64,000 bases of DNA from UBA11346 sp038060575 (GTDB taxonomy: Bacteria > Planctomycetota > UBA11346): NCBI GenBank assembly GCA_964652775.1, contig CAZZAM010000003.1, positions 62,001 to 126,000 on the forward strand, written 5' to 3'. A model generated the notes under the pieces. That model made no database searches. It worked only from the letters and a program-made list of their open reading frames with translations, and had not been told where the DNA came from. Positions 54,232-63,480 of the stretch are shown one piece after another (position 1 is the stretch's first letter; each line of letters begins with the position of its first letter). The position numbers and the translations under genes are program-made.

Positions 54232-54972
54232 GGCGGCATTCGACCACCTTCAGCCGATAGCGGAAGGCCTAGATTTGGCACATCCATTGCCCCATGCGGG
54301 CCAGTGGCCCGCGGTCCCAGGGATTCCGCAGCGAATTGCCACGGCCAGGCTGAAGCCTGCTGTCCAGGCTCGGACAAGTCCTCGCCGTCGCTAGGCGCCG
54401 ACGCCATGCCCATGGCGTCGCGTCCGCTGCGCGGATGCCTTCACTCCCCCAGGTGCGCATCCCGGAGCAACACGGGCGCCGAGGGGCGCTGGCGGCACAT
54501 AATGGGCGCAGCCCATGCCGCCACGATTTGGGAGCCCAGCGACAAAATCGAGCCCCGACAAAGCCCGCGGGGGCGAGCGGTACCGCCGCAGGCGGTAGCA
54601 GGCCAAAGGCATGCGTACCGCGCAGCGCAAGCGTAGCCCCGCAGGCGAAGCCGAGGAGCAAGCGCAGCAGGAGGTAGGGGCAGAGCCCCTACAGAAAAAA
54701 AGACCTCCACTCGCGCCGTTCCCAGCAGGCTACCCTGAACCGGTGTTCAGAGTGGGGGCCGCCCCGAACGACCACGGTCGAGCGGGAGGATGGCCCCCGT
54801 TGTAAGCGAAAGGCCAGGGGATTGCGGCCGGGTTGTCGTACGCAGCAGAGGCGCTTGCCTTATAACAGCCGGGAGTTTTGAGCAAACCTGACTTTCATAT
54901 TCACCGAGATCAGCTTGCCAGACGAACCCGCACACGACCATGCTCCGGACCCTCGCAGGCAAGGATATTCAC
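54232..54972. repeat. Repeat-rich intergenic stretch with modular palindromes, copy 2
   Basis: About 740 bases without a gene. It holds a chain of palindromes: GCGGGCCAGTGGCCCGC (54297), GACGCCATGCCCATGGCGTC (54400), GGCGGC..ATGGGCGCAGCCCAT..GCCGCC (54491-54522), TACCGCCGCAGGCGGTA (54581), GTAGGGGCAGAGCCCCTAC (54674). The core 54490-54565 matches 57352-57426 and, inverted, 49030-49095. The last 200 bases before transketolase should contain its promoter; no boxes were picked. Open frames here are shadows of high GC content. Confidence 0.8.
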
Positions 54973-57060
54973 ATGGGCGCAGAAACCGCACCAGCAGCAG
55001 CCATTGATCCCAAAGATCGTTTCCGACCGGGCATGACCTATCCGAGTTTATTGGCTGGGAATCCAGCTGGAAAACCCAACTTCGCTGCAACCGTGAAGCG
55101 CGCGAATGGCTCCGAGTTGTCGCTCGCCTGTCCGGTCGCAACCCGCGTCATGGTGGCGCTGATGAACACCGACGCCGTGGTTGGTGGGGCGGCTTGTCAC
55201 TGGGGCGGACCAGCTGGCCTGGCCGAAATCATGAGCGCTATCCACGGTCTGATGTTTACCAAGAATCCCTGGCTGGATGCCTTCAACTTCGTCAACGACG
55301 CCGGACACACCGAGAACGGCATCTACGCATTGAAAGCCAATTACGGCTACGCCGGTGTGACGATCAAGGACCTGCGCGGCTTCCGCTCGATCACTTCGAA
55401 GCTGACTGGTCACGGTGAAGGTCACATCTTTCCTGAAGGCGTGATGATCTCGAATGGTCCGTTGGGATCTGGTCTGCCGACTGCACAGGGTCTTGCCATG
55501 GCTGATCGCCTAGCTGACCGCAAGCGTACGACGATCTGCGTGATCTCTGACGGCGCGCTCTATGAGGGTGAAGCCAAAGAGGCGGTATCAGCGATTCCTG
55601 GCCTCGCCGCCAAGGATCTCGTCGCCCCCTTCGTCATGGTGATCAGCGATAACAACACCAAGTTGTCCGGCCGCTGCGATGTCGACGCCTTCACCCAGGC
55701 GAATTATTTTGCCTCGCTGGAAATCCAGGGCTGGGCGGTCGTGAAACTTGCCAACGGCAACAATCTGCAGGATGCATTCAGCGCGATTGAACGCGCTGTT
55801 GCCCTCGCTGAATCCAATCCCAAGAAACCGGTTGTGGTGTGGGCCAAGACGGTCAAGGGCTTTGGCGTCGCCAGCACGGAAAAGAGCGCCAGTGGTGGAC
55901 ACGGATTCCCACTCGGCGGCGCTGATGCGGCCAACGGCAAATTGCGTGCTTTCGTGAACGAGATCCTCGGCGGCAAGCAGCTTGCGGCCGAGTTTGAGAC
56001 ATGGCTAGCCGCACAGGAACAAGCCGCCAAGGATAAGGCAGCTAAGGCCGCCGCAGCTCCGGCGGCCGCACCGGCACCAAAGAAGGACAAGATCCAGTCG
56101 GGCTTCCCCAAGGCGATGATCGCCGCAGCCGAAGCAGGACTTCCGGTTGTCTCAGTGTCTGCCGATCTCCAGGGCTCAACCGGCGTCGCGCCATTCCGCG
56201 CCAAGTTCCCGCAGTTCTCGTTCGAAGTCGGCATCGCCGAATCGAATATGGTTTCAGTAGCAGCCGGATTTTCAAAACTCGGCTACATTCCAGTTGTCGA
56301 TACCTTTGCACAATTTGGTGTGACCAAGGGACTACTTCCCCTGTGCATGGCCAACCTCAGCCAAGCGCCGGTCATTGCGTGTTACTCGCACACCGGATTC
56401 CAGGATGCCGCTGATGGCGCGTCGCATGAGGCGCTGATGTATCTGGCGATGACCGGATCAATTCCCCATACCGTCACCTACTGTCCGGCCAGTGCCGAAG
56501 AAGCCGAATGGGCAATGGGCGAAGCGATCAAACGCTTTGCCGCTGCACGTAAAGCCGGCAAAATGCCCGATTCAGTGCTGTTTTTCTGTGGCCGTGAAAA
56601 CTTTGCCCTTTCGCTGCGCCCAGAAGGAACGCGCTATGAGTGGGGTCAAGCCATGGTCGTCGGCGGCACACTACCCAAGAGTGGCACGTCTGGAGTTGTC
56701 ATCAGTGCCAACGGCAGCCTGGTGGCCCACGCCATCAAGGCCGCAGACAAACTCATTGCCGCCGGCACTGCCTGTGTGGTCGTGAACAACGCCATGGCCA
56801 ATCGCCCAGATATCGCCACGCACCGACAACTCATCGAACAGCTTGGCGGCAAACTGTTGACGGTTGAAGATCACCAGATCGTCGGTGGCGCTGGCCAGAC
56901 CTTGGTTGCCGGTCTTGCCGCTGCAGGCTGTCACCCCACGGTTCAAATTCTGGGCGTTCATGGTGAATTTGGTCAAAGTGCCTACACCGCCGATGAGCTC
57001 TACAAGAAACATGGCATCGGTGTCGATGGCATCGTTGCCGCCGCGCAAGCATTGCGTTAA
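54973..57060 (+). CDS. tkt: Transketolase
   Basis: A 695-residue thiamine-diphosphate enzyme. The N-half carries CHWGGPAGLAEIMSAIH, FVNDAGHTENGIYAL, GHGEGHIFPEGVMISNGPLG and the cofactor-binding SDGALYEGEAKEAV (usually GDG) ending in SDNN; the C-half has GIAESNMVSVAAGFSKLGY with the catalytic Glu and DAADGASHEALMYLAMTG. It swaps two-carbon units in the pentose phosphate pathway. A linker of Ala, Pro and Lys residues near 355-390 joins the halves, which is unusual. The ATG at 54973 has AAGGA seven bases upstream. Confidence 0.9.
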   Translation: MGAETAPAAAIDPKDRFRPGMTYPSLLAGNPAGKPNFAATVKRANGSELSLACPVATRVMVALMNTDAVVGGAACHWGGPAGLAEIMSAIHGLMFTKNPWLDAFNFVNDAGHTENGIYALKANYGYAGVTIKDLRGFRSITSKLTGHGEGHIFPEGVMISNGPLGSGLPTAQGLAMADRLADRKRTTICVISDGALYEGEAKEAVSAIPGLAAKDLVAPFVMVISDNNTKLSGRCDVDAFTQANYFASLEIQGWAVVKLANGNNLQDAFSAIERAVALAESNPKKPVVVWAKTVKGFGVASTEKSASGGHGFPLGGADAANGKLRAFVNEILGGKQLAAEFETWLAAQEQAAKDKAAKAAAAPAAAPAPKKDKIQSGFPKAMIAAAEAGLPVVSVSADLQGSTGVAPFRAKFPQFSFEVGIAESNMVSVAAGFSKLGYIPVVDTFAQFGVTKGLLPLCMANLSQAPVIACYSHTGFQDAADGASHEALMYLAMTGSIPHTVTYCPASAEEAEWAMGEAIKRFAAARKAGKMPDSVLFFCGRENFALSLRPEGTRYEWGQAMVVGGTLPKSGTSGVVISANGSLVAHAIKAADKLIAAGTACVVVNNAMANRPDIATHRQLIEQLGGKLLTVEDHQIVGGAGQTLVAGLAAAGCHPTVQILGVHGEFGQSAYTADELYKKHGIGVDGIVAAAQALR

Positions 57061-57069
57061 GGAGAAACC

Positions 57070-57309
57070 ATGACCACCGCAGTAGCTATTTTCCTGTTCC
57101 TCTTCGGCGCGTTCAAACTCTGGCTGGCTATCGCAGCCATAACTCAGATGCGCGCGTGGCGAGCTGGCGTCGCCGGAGTCACCGATCCATCGGTCGCGCA
57201 CAGTAAGCCGTGGTTATTCTGGGCCTGGGTCTCATGGCGTCTGGCCGCCGCTGCCTTGGCTATAGCCGTTGCAGTTTGGCTCTTGAACGGACCACCGCGG
57301 TTCGGCTAG
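57070..57309 (+). CDS. Small membrane protein, unknown
   Basis: A 79-residue protein with two helices (VAIFLFLFGAFKLWLAIAAI; WRLAAAALAIAVAVWLL). A perfect TAAGGAG site overlaps the transketolase stop, six bases before the ATG, so the two are cotranscribed. No family is recognised. Confidence 0.7.
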   Translation: MTTAVAIFLFLFGAFKLWLAIAAITQMRAWRAGVAGVTDPSVAHSKPWLFWAWVSWRLAAAALAIAVAVWLLNGPPRFG

Positions 57310-57318
57310 AAACAACCT

Positions 57319-57465
57319 CATCGCCAAGCGATGAGCTGGCGCCGAGCTGCGCTGGCGGCATACAATGGGCGCAGCCCATGCCGCCACGGTTTTGGAGCTC
57401 CGCGAGAAAACCGAGCATCGACAAAGCCAGGGGAAGGCCTGCAAGGCCGTGGGGCGAAGCCCCAA
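57319..57465. repeat. Modular palindromic repeat, copy 3
   Basis: It starts with CTCATCGCCAAGCGATGAG, then GGCGGCATACAATGGGCGCA and GCCCATGCCGCCACGG, the paired GGTTTT..GAAAACC, AAGGCCTGCAAGGCC, and ends GGGGCGAAGCCCC. It lies between convergent genes (small membrane protein and rpmH) and may end transcription of both, although the U-tract is on the wrong side of the last hairpin for rpmH. Confidence 0.8.
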
Positions 57466-57475
57466 AACAAAAAGC

Positions 57476-57619
57476 CTAACTGTTTGTCTTCTTCTTTTTG
57501 CCGCTGGTGAGCGTGCGTTGACGCGAGAGCACCTTGCGTCCACCACGCGTGCGCATGCGACGACGGAAACCGTGACGGCGGCGGTGCTTGAGGGCGCTTC
57601 GGCGGATATTGGTCTTCAT
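57476..57619 (-). CDS. rpmH: Ribosomal protein L34
   Basis: A 47-residue basic protein of the large ribosomal subunit, easily missed because of its size. It begins MKTNIRRSALKHRRRHGFR and contains MRTRGGRKVLSRQR, the L34 signature (usually HGFRxRMxTxxGRxVLxxRR), then a Lys-rich tail. In most bacteria rpmH is followed by rnpA and yidC near dnaA; here the downstream side holds only a repeat and a convergent gene, so that cluster is broken. Confidence 0.92.
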   Translation of the reverse strand: MKTNIRRSALKHRRRHGFRRRMRTRGGRKVLSRQRTLTSGKKKKTNS

Positions 57620-57724
57620 GGCTGCCTATTCCTGCGAGGGCGGGGAGCATGGCGGGTGATCCAGGCCACGCAAGGCTCGGCAACACGAGTTGCTGGACCG
57701 TCTTAACCCCTAGGCTGCCGAACC

Positions 57725-58675
57725 ATGTACGTCGCTCGCCCACTGGTCCTTATCCTCCTCGCCCTGAGCGCCATGATCGCCGGAGAAGCGCGCACCGCCT
57801 TCTTCAACCAGCAGGTATCCTCGCGGACCATCTCACTGAACCAGCCGATTCGTCTGGAGATGACAACCAGGCCCAAAGTCGTTGAAGGCGTCAATATTGA
57901 GGCCGCCATCAGCGACGCCATTACGCTGGGTTATACCGCGCATTGGCGCCTCGTCGGCAAACCATCAGCCGTCATTGATGAACGCTCCAAAACCCTCTGC
58001 GTCAGCGTGGTCCTCCTTCCCCGAGTTACCGGCGACATCACCCTGCCGGTTTTACCAGTTTCCTGGCTCAACGGAGATCAGTTGGCGAGTTTCGGTCAGG
58101 TCAAAGTCGAATCCCAGTTACTGATCGGCAATGAAACACGCCCGCTGCCTGCAGAAATGGAGGGCGTCGGTGGCTTTCCCTGGGGCTGCACCCTGGCCGA
58201 TGTAAAAGACCGGCTGCCCACCGCCATCGTTACCGTTGATGGCGAGCGAACCCTGGTAAAAGCCCAACCCGAACTCGATCTCTCCTTTCGACGCGGCCAG
58301 TTGGTTGAGGCCACGCTCGCCTCCAGTGACATGACCATAGAGACAGCCCGAGCCAGCTTCCTGGCCCGCTGGGGTTCACCCCAGATCGAAGAGGCATATG
58401 GCATGACCTGGATCATCGGTTGGACGCGCATCAACGCCGTCAGCGTCGGCGACGGCAAGGGCATCAAACTGGTTCTCGCCCGCGAAGACTTGGTCGCTGC
58501 CGCAACCAAGGCCAAGGTGTCAGAAAAAGTTTTCAGCATTTTGGATGCTGGATCGGTAAACTCGGCACTTTCGACTTCGGTGCCTGCGCTGCCCGTACCG
58601 ACGAACCGCGGTGAACGTCGCCAGGATTCTGTACAGCCGACGCCAGTAGCGCCGTCGCCAGTCCCGAATAAATAG
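57725..58675 (+). CDS. Exported protein, unknown
   Basis: A 316-residue protein with signal peptide (RPLVLILLALSAMIAGEA). The first 120 mature residues look like a beta-sandwich (SRTISLNQPIRLEMTTRP, VTGDITLPVLPVSWLNGD) similar in layout to the start of BatD-type proteins; the middle (FPWGCTLADVKDRLPTAIV, FLARWGSPQIEEAYGMTW) forms a separate alpha/beta domain, and the tail is Pro-rich. The call is by layout only. It lies 78 bases upstream of parE on the same strand. Confidence 0.7.
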   Translation: MYVARPLVLILLALSAMIAGEARTAFFNQQVSSRTISLNQPIRLEMTTRPKVVEGVNIEAAISDAITLGYTAHWRLVGKPSAVIDERSKTLCVSVVLLPRVTGDITLPVLPVSWLNGDQLASFGQVKVESQLLIGNETRPLPAEMEGVGGFPWGCTLADVKDRLPTAIVTVDGERTLVKAQPELDLSFRRGQLVEATLASSDMTIETARASFLARWGSPQIEEAYGMTWIIGWTRINAVSVGDGKGIKLVLAREDLVAAATKAKVSEKVFSILDAGSVNSALSTSVPALPVPTNRGERRQDSVQPTPVAPSPVPNK

Positions 58676-58753
58676 TTCAGCGTTCGCTCGCTTTCTGCCA
58701 CTGATCCTTGACCCCTCGTCCGGCGTGGCCATCGTGGCGCGTTCGAGGGAATC

Positions 58754-60568
58754 ATGGCCAAACAGAAGGCAGTCTACGACGAAGCCGCGATCAAGACGCT
58801 AGATCCGCTCCAGCACATCCGCCTGCGTACGGGCATGTATATCGGTCGCCTGGGCGACGGCACCAATCCAGCCGATGGCATCTACGTCCTGCTCAAGGAA
58901 GTCGTCGATAACGCGGTTGACGAATACATCCTTGGCCACGGCAAGAAGATCACCATCACCCGCGATGAAGCTTCGGTCCAGATCCGCGATTACGGCCGCG
59001 GCATTCCGCTCGGCAAAGTCATCGACTGTGTGTCCAAGATCAACACTGGCGGCAAATACAACGACGACGTCTATCAGTTCTCGGTCGGCCTGAACGGCGT
59101 CGGCACCAAGGCGGTCAACGCCCTCGCCAGCCGATTCGAAGTGATCAGCTTTCGCGAAGGTAAATTCAAGCGCGGACTATTTGCGCAAGGTAAACTGAAA
59201 GACGAAGAAGAGGGCAAAGCCAAGGACGAACCAGACGGCACTTTCGTCGAGTTCACGCCCGACCCTGAAATCTTCAAAACCTACGCCTGGCACGATGAAT
59301 TCATCGTTAAGCGTCTGCGTTACTACTGCTATCTGAACGCCGGGCTGATCATCGCCTACAATGGCCAGAACATCACCTCAAAGCACGGTCTGCGTGATCT
59401 GTTGGCTGCTGAACTCGGCGAAGAGCCGACCATGTACGACGCATTCCACCACAGCGAAGACAAGGTCGAGTTCGCGTTCACCCACACCAACGCCTACGGC
59501 GAAAGTTATTTCTCCTTCGTCAACGGCCAGTACACGAACGACGGCGGCACCCATCAGCAAGCGTTTCGCGAAGGCGTGCTCAAAGGCATCAACGAATTCT
59601 CGGGTAAGAATTTCGCAGGTGACGATGTCCGCGAGGGCTTCCTCGGCGCAATCGCGATCAAGCTGCAAGATCCCGTCTTCGAGAGTCAGACCAAGAACAA
59701 GCTCGGCTCCGACATCCGCGCGTGGCTGGTGCCGGTGGTCAAGGAAGCCGTCGAACGCTGGCTGCACACCAATCCCGAACCTGCGCGCAAGCTGCTCGAA
59801 AAAATAGTCGCCAACGAGCGCCTGCGCACCGAGCTGACCAAGATCAAAAAGGAGGCTCGCGAACGCGCCAAGTCCGTCGCGCTGCGCATCCCCAAGTTGA
59901 CCGACTGCAAAGTCCACTTCAGCCAGAAGGACGAAGATCGTGCCGACGAAACCAGCCTGTTCATCACCGAAGGCGATTCTGCTGGTGGCAGCTTGGTGCA
60001 GTGCCGCGACGTCGAAACCCAGGCGATCTACCGCATCCGTGGCAAGCCACTCAACTGCTTCGGCATGGGCAAAGAGACGGTCTACAAAAACGAAGAACTT
60101 TACTACATCATGAGCGCCCTCGGCATCGAGAACGGACTCGAAGGCCTGCGCTACAACAAAGTCATTATCGCCACCGACGCCGACGTCGACGGCATGCACA
60201 TCCGCAATCTGCTGCTGACCTTCTTCCTGCGCTTCTTCGAAGAACTCGTCACCCGTGGCCACGTCTACATCCTCGAAACCCCCCTGTTCCGCGTCCGTAA
60301 CAAGGCCGAAACGCGCTATTGCTATTCCGAAAAGGAACGCGACGCCGCTTTGGCCGCGATCCGTGGCCCAGAGGTCACCCGCTTCAAGGGACTCGGTGAA
60401 ATCAGTCCGAAGGAATTCGGCCAGTTCATCGGTGACGATATTCGTCTGGTTAAAGTCGATATCGAAAGCATGAGCGAAGTCTCGAAGGCCCTGGAATTTT
60501 ATATGGGCAAGAACACACCGGCGCGCAAGGATTTCATCTGTCAGAATCTCATCGCGCAGGTGTCGTAA
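58754..60568 (+). CDS. parE: Type IIA DNA topoisomerase, ATPase (B) subunit
   Basis: The 604-residue protein has the GHKL ATPase domain (VLLKEVVDNAVDEYI with the ATP-binding Asn, IRDYGRGIPLGK, FSVGLNGVGTKAVNALA), a transducer domain, and the Toprim domain (FITEGDSAGGSLVQCR, IIATDADVDGMHIRNLLL) with the metal-binding acids. Length and the segment LETPLFRVRNKAE fit ParE-type subunits of the Bacteroidetes/PVC kind, not GyrB. No ParC gene is adjacent. It unlinks or relaxes DNA with its partner. The stop directly abuts the glnE stop. Confidence 0.92.
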   Translation: MAKQKAVYDEAAIKTLDPLQHIRLRTGMYIGRLGDGTNPADGIYVLLKEVVDNAVDEYILGHGKKITITRDEASVQIRDYGRGIPLGKVIDCVSKINTGGKYNDDVYQFSVGLNGVGTKAVNALASRFEVISFREGKFKRGLFAQGKLKDEEEGKAKDEPDGTFVEFTPDPEIFKTYAWHDEFIVKRLRYYCYLNAGLIIAYNGQNITSKHGLRDLLAAELGEEPTMYDAFHHSEDKVEFAFTHTNAYGESYFSFVNGQYTNDGGTHQQAFREGVLKGINEFSGKNFAGDDVREGFLGAIAIKLQDPVFESQTKNKLGSDIRAWLVPVVKEAVERWLHTNPEPARKLLEKIVANERLRTELTKIKKEARERAKSVALRIPKLTDCKVHFSQKDEDRADETSLFITEGDSAGGSLVQCRDVETQAIYRIRGKPLNCFGMGKETVYKNEELYYIMSALGIENGLEGLRYNKVIIATDADVDGMHIRNLLLTFFLRFFEELVTRGHVYILETPLFRVRNKAETRYCYSEKERDAALAAIRGPEVTRFKGLGEISPKEFGQFIGDDIRLVKVDIESMSEVSKALEFYMGKNTPARKDFICQNLIAQVS

Positions 60569-63475
60569 CTAGCCGCCGGAACCCATCAGTTCATCAAATC
60601 GCTTAGTTAACTTAGCTCGCGCCATATTCACCATCGCGTCAAATGCCAACACATCAGACTGCCCACATCGCCTCGCCAAATGTCCACGCTCAACAGCATC
60701 CGTCGGCAACGCACTGACTGGGCGGCCATCAACGAGGCGCAAACGGTTTTCGATACCACGCAGAGTTCGCAATCCATTGAGTAAGTCGCTCAGCGCATCG
60801 GTGCCAATGACGCCGTGATCGGCCAAGCCGCGCAGACATGCGGCGGTGCTCGGTGGACGCGGTAGTTCCGTGAGCGGCCGACCAAGTGTCAGCGCTTGAG
60901 CAACGAACTCGGCATCGACGTAGCCACCATGACCACGCTTGACGTTGTCTTCGCCGTGAACGCTGGTTTCGAGGCGGGCGCGCATCGTGCGGACCTGCTC
61001 GGCCCAATCGGCGGGACGCGGGGCGGCGATTGCCTGGCGGTGCAAAATGGCCAACGCATCGTCGGCTAAGTTGGGATCGCCAGCCAGATACGCTGCGCGG
61101 ACATGGGCCATGCGCTCCCACATCTCACGCGGCTCGGACCAATAGCGATCCAATGCCGGCATGCTGGTGACCAGTTCAGATTGATCGCCGTACGGCCGCA
61201 GCCGAGCGTCGATTTCGCCGAGACCCGCCTCTTGCATCGTGCGCGATACATCCTGAGCGATCTTGGTCCAGAATTCCTCGCCATCGCGACCATTGCGTGG
61301 GCAGATGCCGCCTGGCTCACAGATGAAGATCACGTCGAAATCAGAACCGTAGCTCAGTTCGCGACCGCCCAGCTTTCCCAGCGCAAGGATGCAGAACCGC
61401 GTCGGACGACCACTGTCCTCGGGAATTCCCCAGGATTTGGCGCGATCACTGATTAGCCGTTGCAGCAACGATGCCACCAGCACCTCGGCCAGGACCGTGA
61501 GTCGTTCCGGCACGTCGATATCAGCAGATCCAAGCAAGTCACGAGAAGCGACCACTGCCAACTCTCGGGCACGGAAATACGCCAACGCAACCCCTGGATC
61601 AGCGAGGCCACGGATGAGCCCGCGCGCTTCACCATGGAGACTGATCGGACGCAAGGTCAGCCGAGCCAACGCGTCAGCCACTTCGTCGGGCAAGCCGGCG
61701 TTGGCGACAAATAGTTCTACCAACAGGTTTGAATTTCCACTGATTTCTACATAGAGCTGCAGTGCTTGCGGACGTTGGGCCAGAAGATCATAAAACACCG
61801 CCCGACCACCAACCGCACTGACGATACGCCCGAAGTTGGCAATCGTCACATCGGGATCCGGGCTGCGTGCCACCTGGTGCAGCAAACCAGGCAAGATACC
61901 CAGTAGCGCCCGTTCGGTGCGCGCCCGCGAGAGGATAAAGAACGGTTCAGCCGCGAGATCTCGCAAATGTCGCGCGGCAGCGGCCAAGTCCTTGAAACCA
62001 GCAGCTGCCAGCACCTTGCCGGCCAAACGTTCGTCGGCCTCGCCCTGGATCAACAATGCGAGCGCAGCGTCATCGTCTGGAGTTCGCTGGAGAAAATGCT
62101 GGCTGGCCAGATCGCGAACCCGGCCGCGCGCCATGGATAACTGCACCTCAAACGTAGCCAGGGCAGCATCACCGAAAAAACCGCAACGATGGGCCAGCGA
62201 TGTGCGTTGTTCAGCACCATTGGGAATCAGATGCTCTTGGCGATCCTCCCAACATTGCAGACGATGTTCCACGGTGCGTAGAAAGATCAGATGTTCTTCA
62301 AGCTCCTGCGCGTCTTTGCGTGGTAGAATCGCACGATCGGCTAAGGCGCGCAACGCAGGAATAGTCGATCGCAAGCGGAGTTCATGAATACGACCACCAT
62401 GCAACAACTGAAAGTGCTGGGCCAGAAACTCGATGTCACGAATGCCACCGGCACCAGTCTTGACGTTGGCGACCTCAGCGCGCTCTTCGATGCGACGACG
62501 CATCATGCGCGATTCTTCCATGTCCTCCCAGCGCGGATCGATGGGGTAGATCCACGTCTGCAATTCATCAAGCAAGCGTTGACCGACCTCGAGATCACCG
62601 GCAATTGGTCGGGCTTTGAGCATGGCCTGGCGCTCCCACGGACGGCCAGCACTCCAATAGTAGTCCAGCGTTTCGCGAAACGAGAGCGCCAGTTCACCGC
62701 GATCGCCCTCTGGCCGTAAGCGCATGTCGACGCGGAACAGCTGTTCGCTTCCGGCGCCTTCCAACCAACGGATGACCAGTTCGCCGATGCGTTTGGCTTG
62801 GGCATGGGCCTCATCTTTGTCCGTTTCAGCAGCCGCCTCATACACAAAAATAAGATCGAGATCCGAAGAGTAGTTCAGCTCGCGTCCGCCATGCTTGCCC
62901 ATACCCAGCACCGAAAACGCAGGAATGACACCACGCGAGCGCACCTGATCGCATGCCAGGCGAACCGCCATCTGCGCCAGGGCGTCAGTGCAGTCGGACA
63001 ACTCGGCGACCACCGATTCGAAACGGAGCAGTCCACACGCATCGCCCATGATGACGCGCAACCAATGATGATGCTTGAAGCGGACCATGGCCTGCTGCCG
63101 GGCGCGATCATCGCGAGCCTGGCTAATTTCGGCTTCAAGATCCTCCGACAGCATGCGTCGACCCCACACCTGGGCGTGCTGACCTTCTTCGACTACCTGC
63201 CAAAAAACGCCGGGAACCCGACAGGCGAACTCGAAGGCATAGCGACTGACCCCGGCCAAACGCATGAACAGGAGCGCAACCCGTGGCTCGTCATGCAACG
63301 TGCGCAATGCCGCACCAGCTGCAGGGTCAGCAAGCAGGAACGCGCCCAGATCCGCCAATCGCGCTTCTGATTCTGCAAGTCGCGCCGCCAAGGGACGAAC
63401 TAGATCCAGCACCGCCGCTGCCGGAGGTCCATGTACTTCAAGTAATTCAATTTCCCAGGATGCCAGCCCGATCAT
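60569..63475 (-). CDS. glnE: Glutamine synthetase adenylyltransferase / adenylyl-removing enzyme
   Basis: A 968-residue bifunctional enzyme with two nucleotidyltransferase domains, the first with GKHGGRELNYSSDLDLIFVY near residue 215 (adenylyl removal) and the second with GKLGGRELSYGSDFDVIFIC near residue 685 (adenylylation), joined by helical regions. It tunes glutamine synthetase to nitrogen supply, signalled by PII. Further landmarks are EFLAQHFQLLHGG and VDAEFVAQALTLGRP. The ATG at 63475 is used; a GTG at 63484 overlaps the upstream stop (GTGA). Confidence 0.94.
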   Translation of the reverse strand: MIGLASWEIELLEVHGPPAAAVLDLVRPLAARLAESEARLADLGAFLLADPAAGAALRTLHDEPRVALLFMRLAGVSRYAFEFACRVPGVFWQVVEEGQHAQVWGRRMLSEDLEAEISQARDDRARQQAMVRFKHHHWLRVIMGDACGLLRFESVVAELSDCTDALAQMAVRLACDQVRSRGVIPAFSVLGMGKHGGRELNYSSDLDLIFVYEAAAETDKDEAHAQAKRIGELVIRWLEGAGSEQLFRVDMRLRPEGDRGELALSFRETLDYYWSAGRPWERQAMLKARPIAGDLEVGQRLLDELQTWIYPIDPRWEDMEESRMMRRRIEERAEVANVKTGAGGIRDIEFLAQHFQLLHGGRIHELRLRSTIPALRALADRAILPRKDAQELEEHLIFLRTVEHRLQCWEDRQEHLIPNGAEQRTSLAHRCGFFGDAALATFEVQLSMARGRVRDLASQHFLQRTPDDDAALALLIQGEADERLAGKVLAAAGFKDLAAAARHLRDLAAEPFFILSRARTERALLGILPGLLHQVARSPDPDVTIANFGRIVSAVGGRAVFYDLLAQRPQALQLYVEISGNSNLLVELFVANAGLPDEVADALARLTLRPISLHGEARGLIRGLADPGVALAYFRARELAVVASRDLLGSADIDVPERLTVLAEVLVASLLQRLISDRAKSWGIPEDSGRPTRFCILALGKLGGRELSYGSDFDVIFICEPGGICPRNGRDGEEFWTKIAQDVSRTMQEAGLGEIDARLRPYGDQSELVTSMPALDRYWSEPREMWERMAHVRAAYLAGDPNLADDALAILHRQAIAAPRPADWAEQVRTMRARLETSVHGEDNVKRGHGGYVDAEFVAQALTLGRPLTELPRPPSTAACLRGLADHGVIGTDALSDLLNGLRTLRGIENRLRLVDGRPVSALPTDAVERGHLARRCGQSDVLAFDAMVNMARAKLTKRFDELMGSGG

Positions 63476-63480
63476 GCGTG

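Noticed and set aside
54232..54972. Several open frames on both strands next to ispH
   Set aside because: They run through palindromic GC-rich repeats and give Arg/Ala/Pro-rich shadows.
57310..57724. Replication origin next to rpmH
   Set aside because: No DnaA boxes or dnaA/dnaN genes seen; palindromes belong to a dispersed repeat family.
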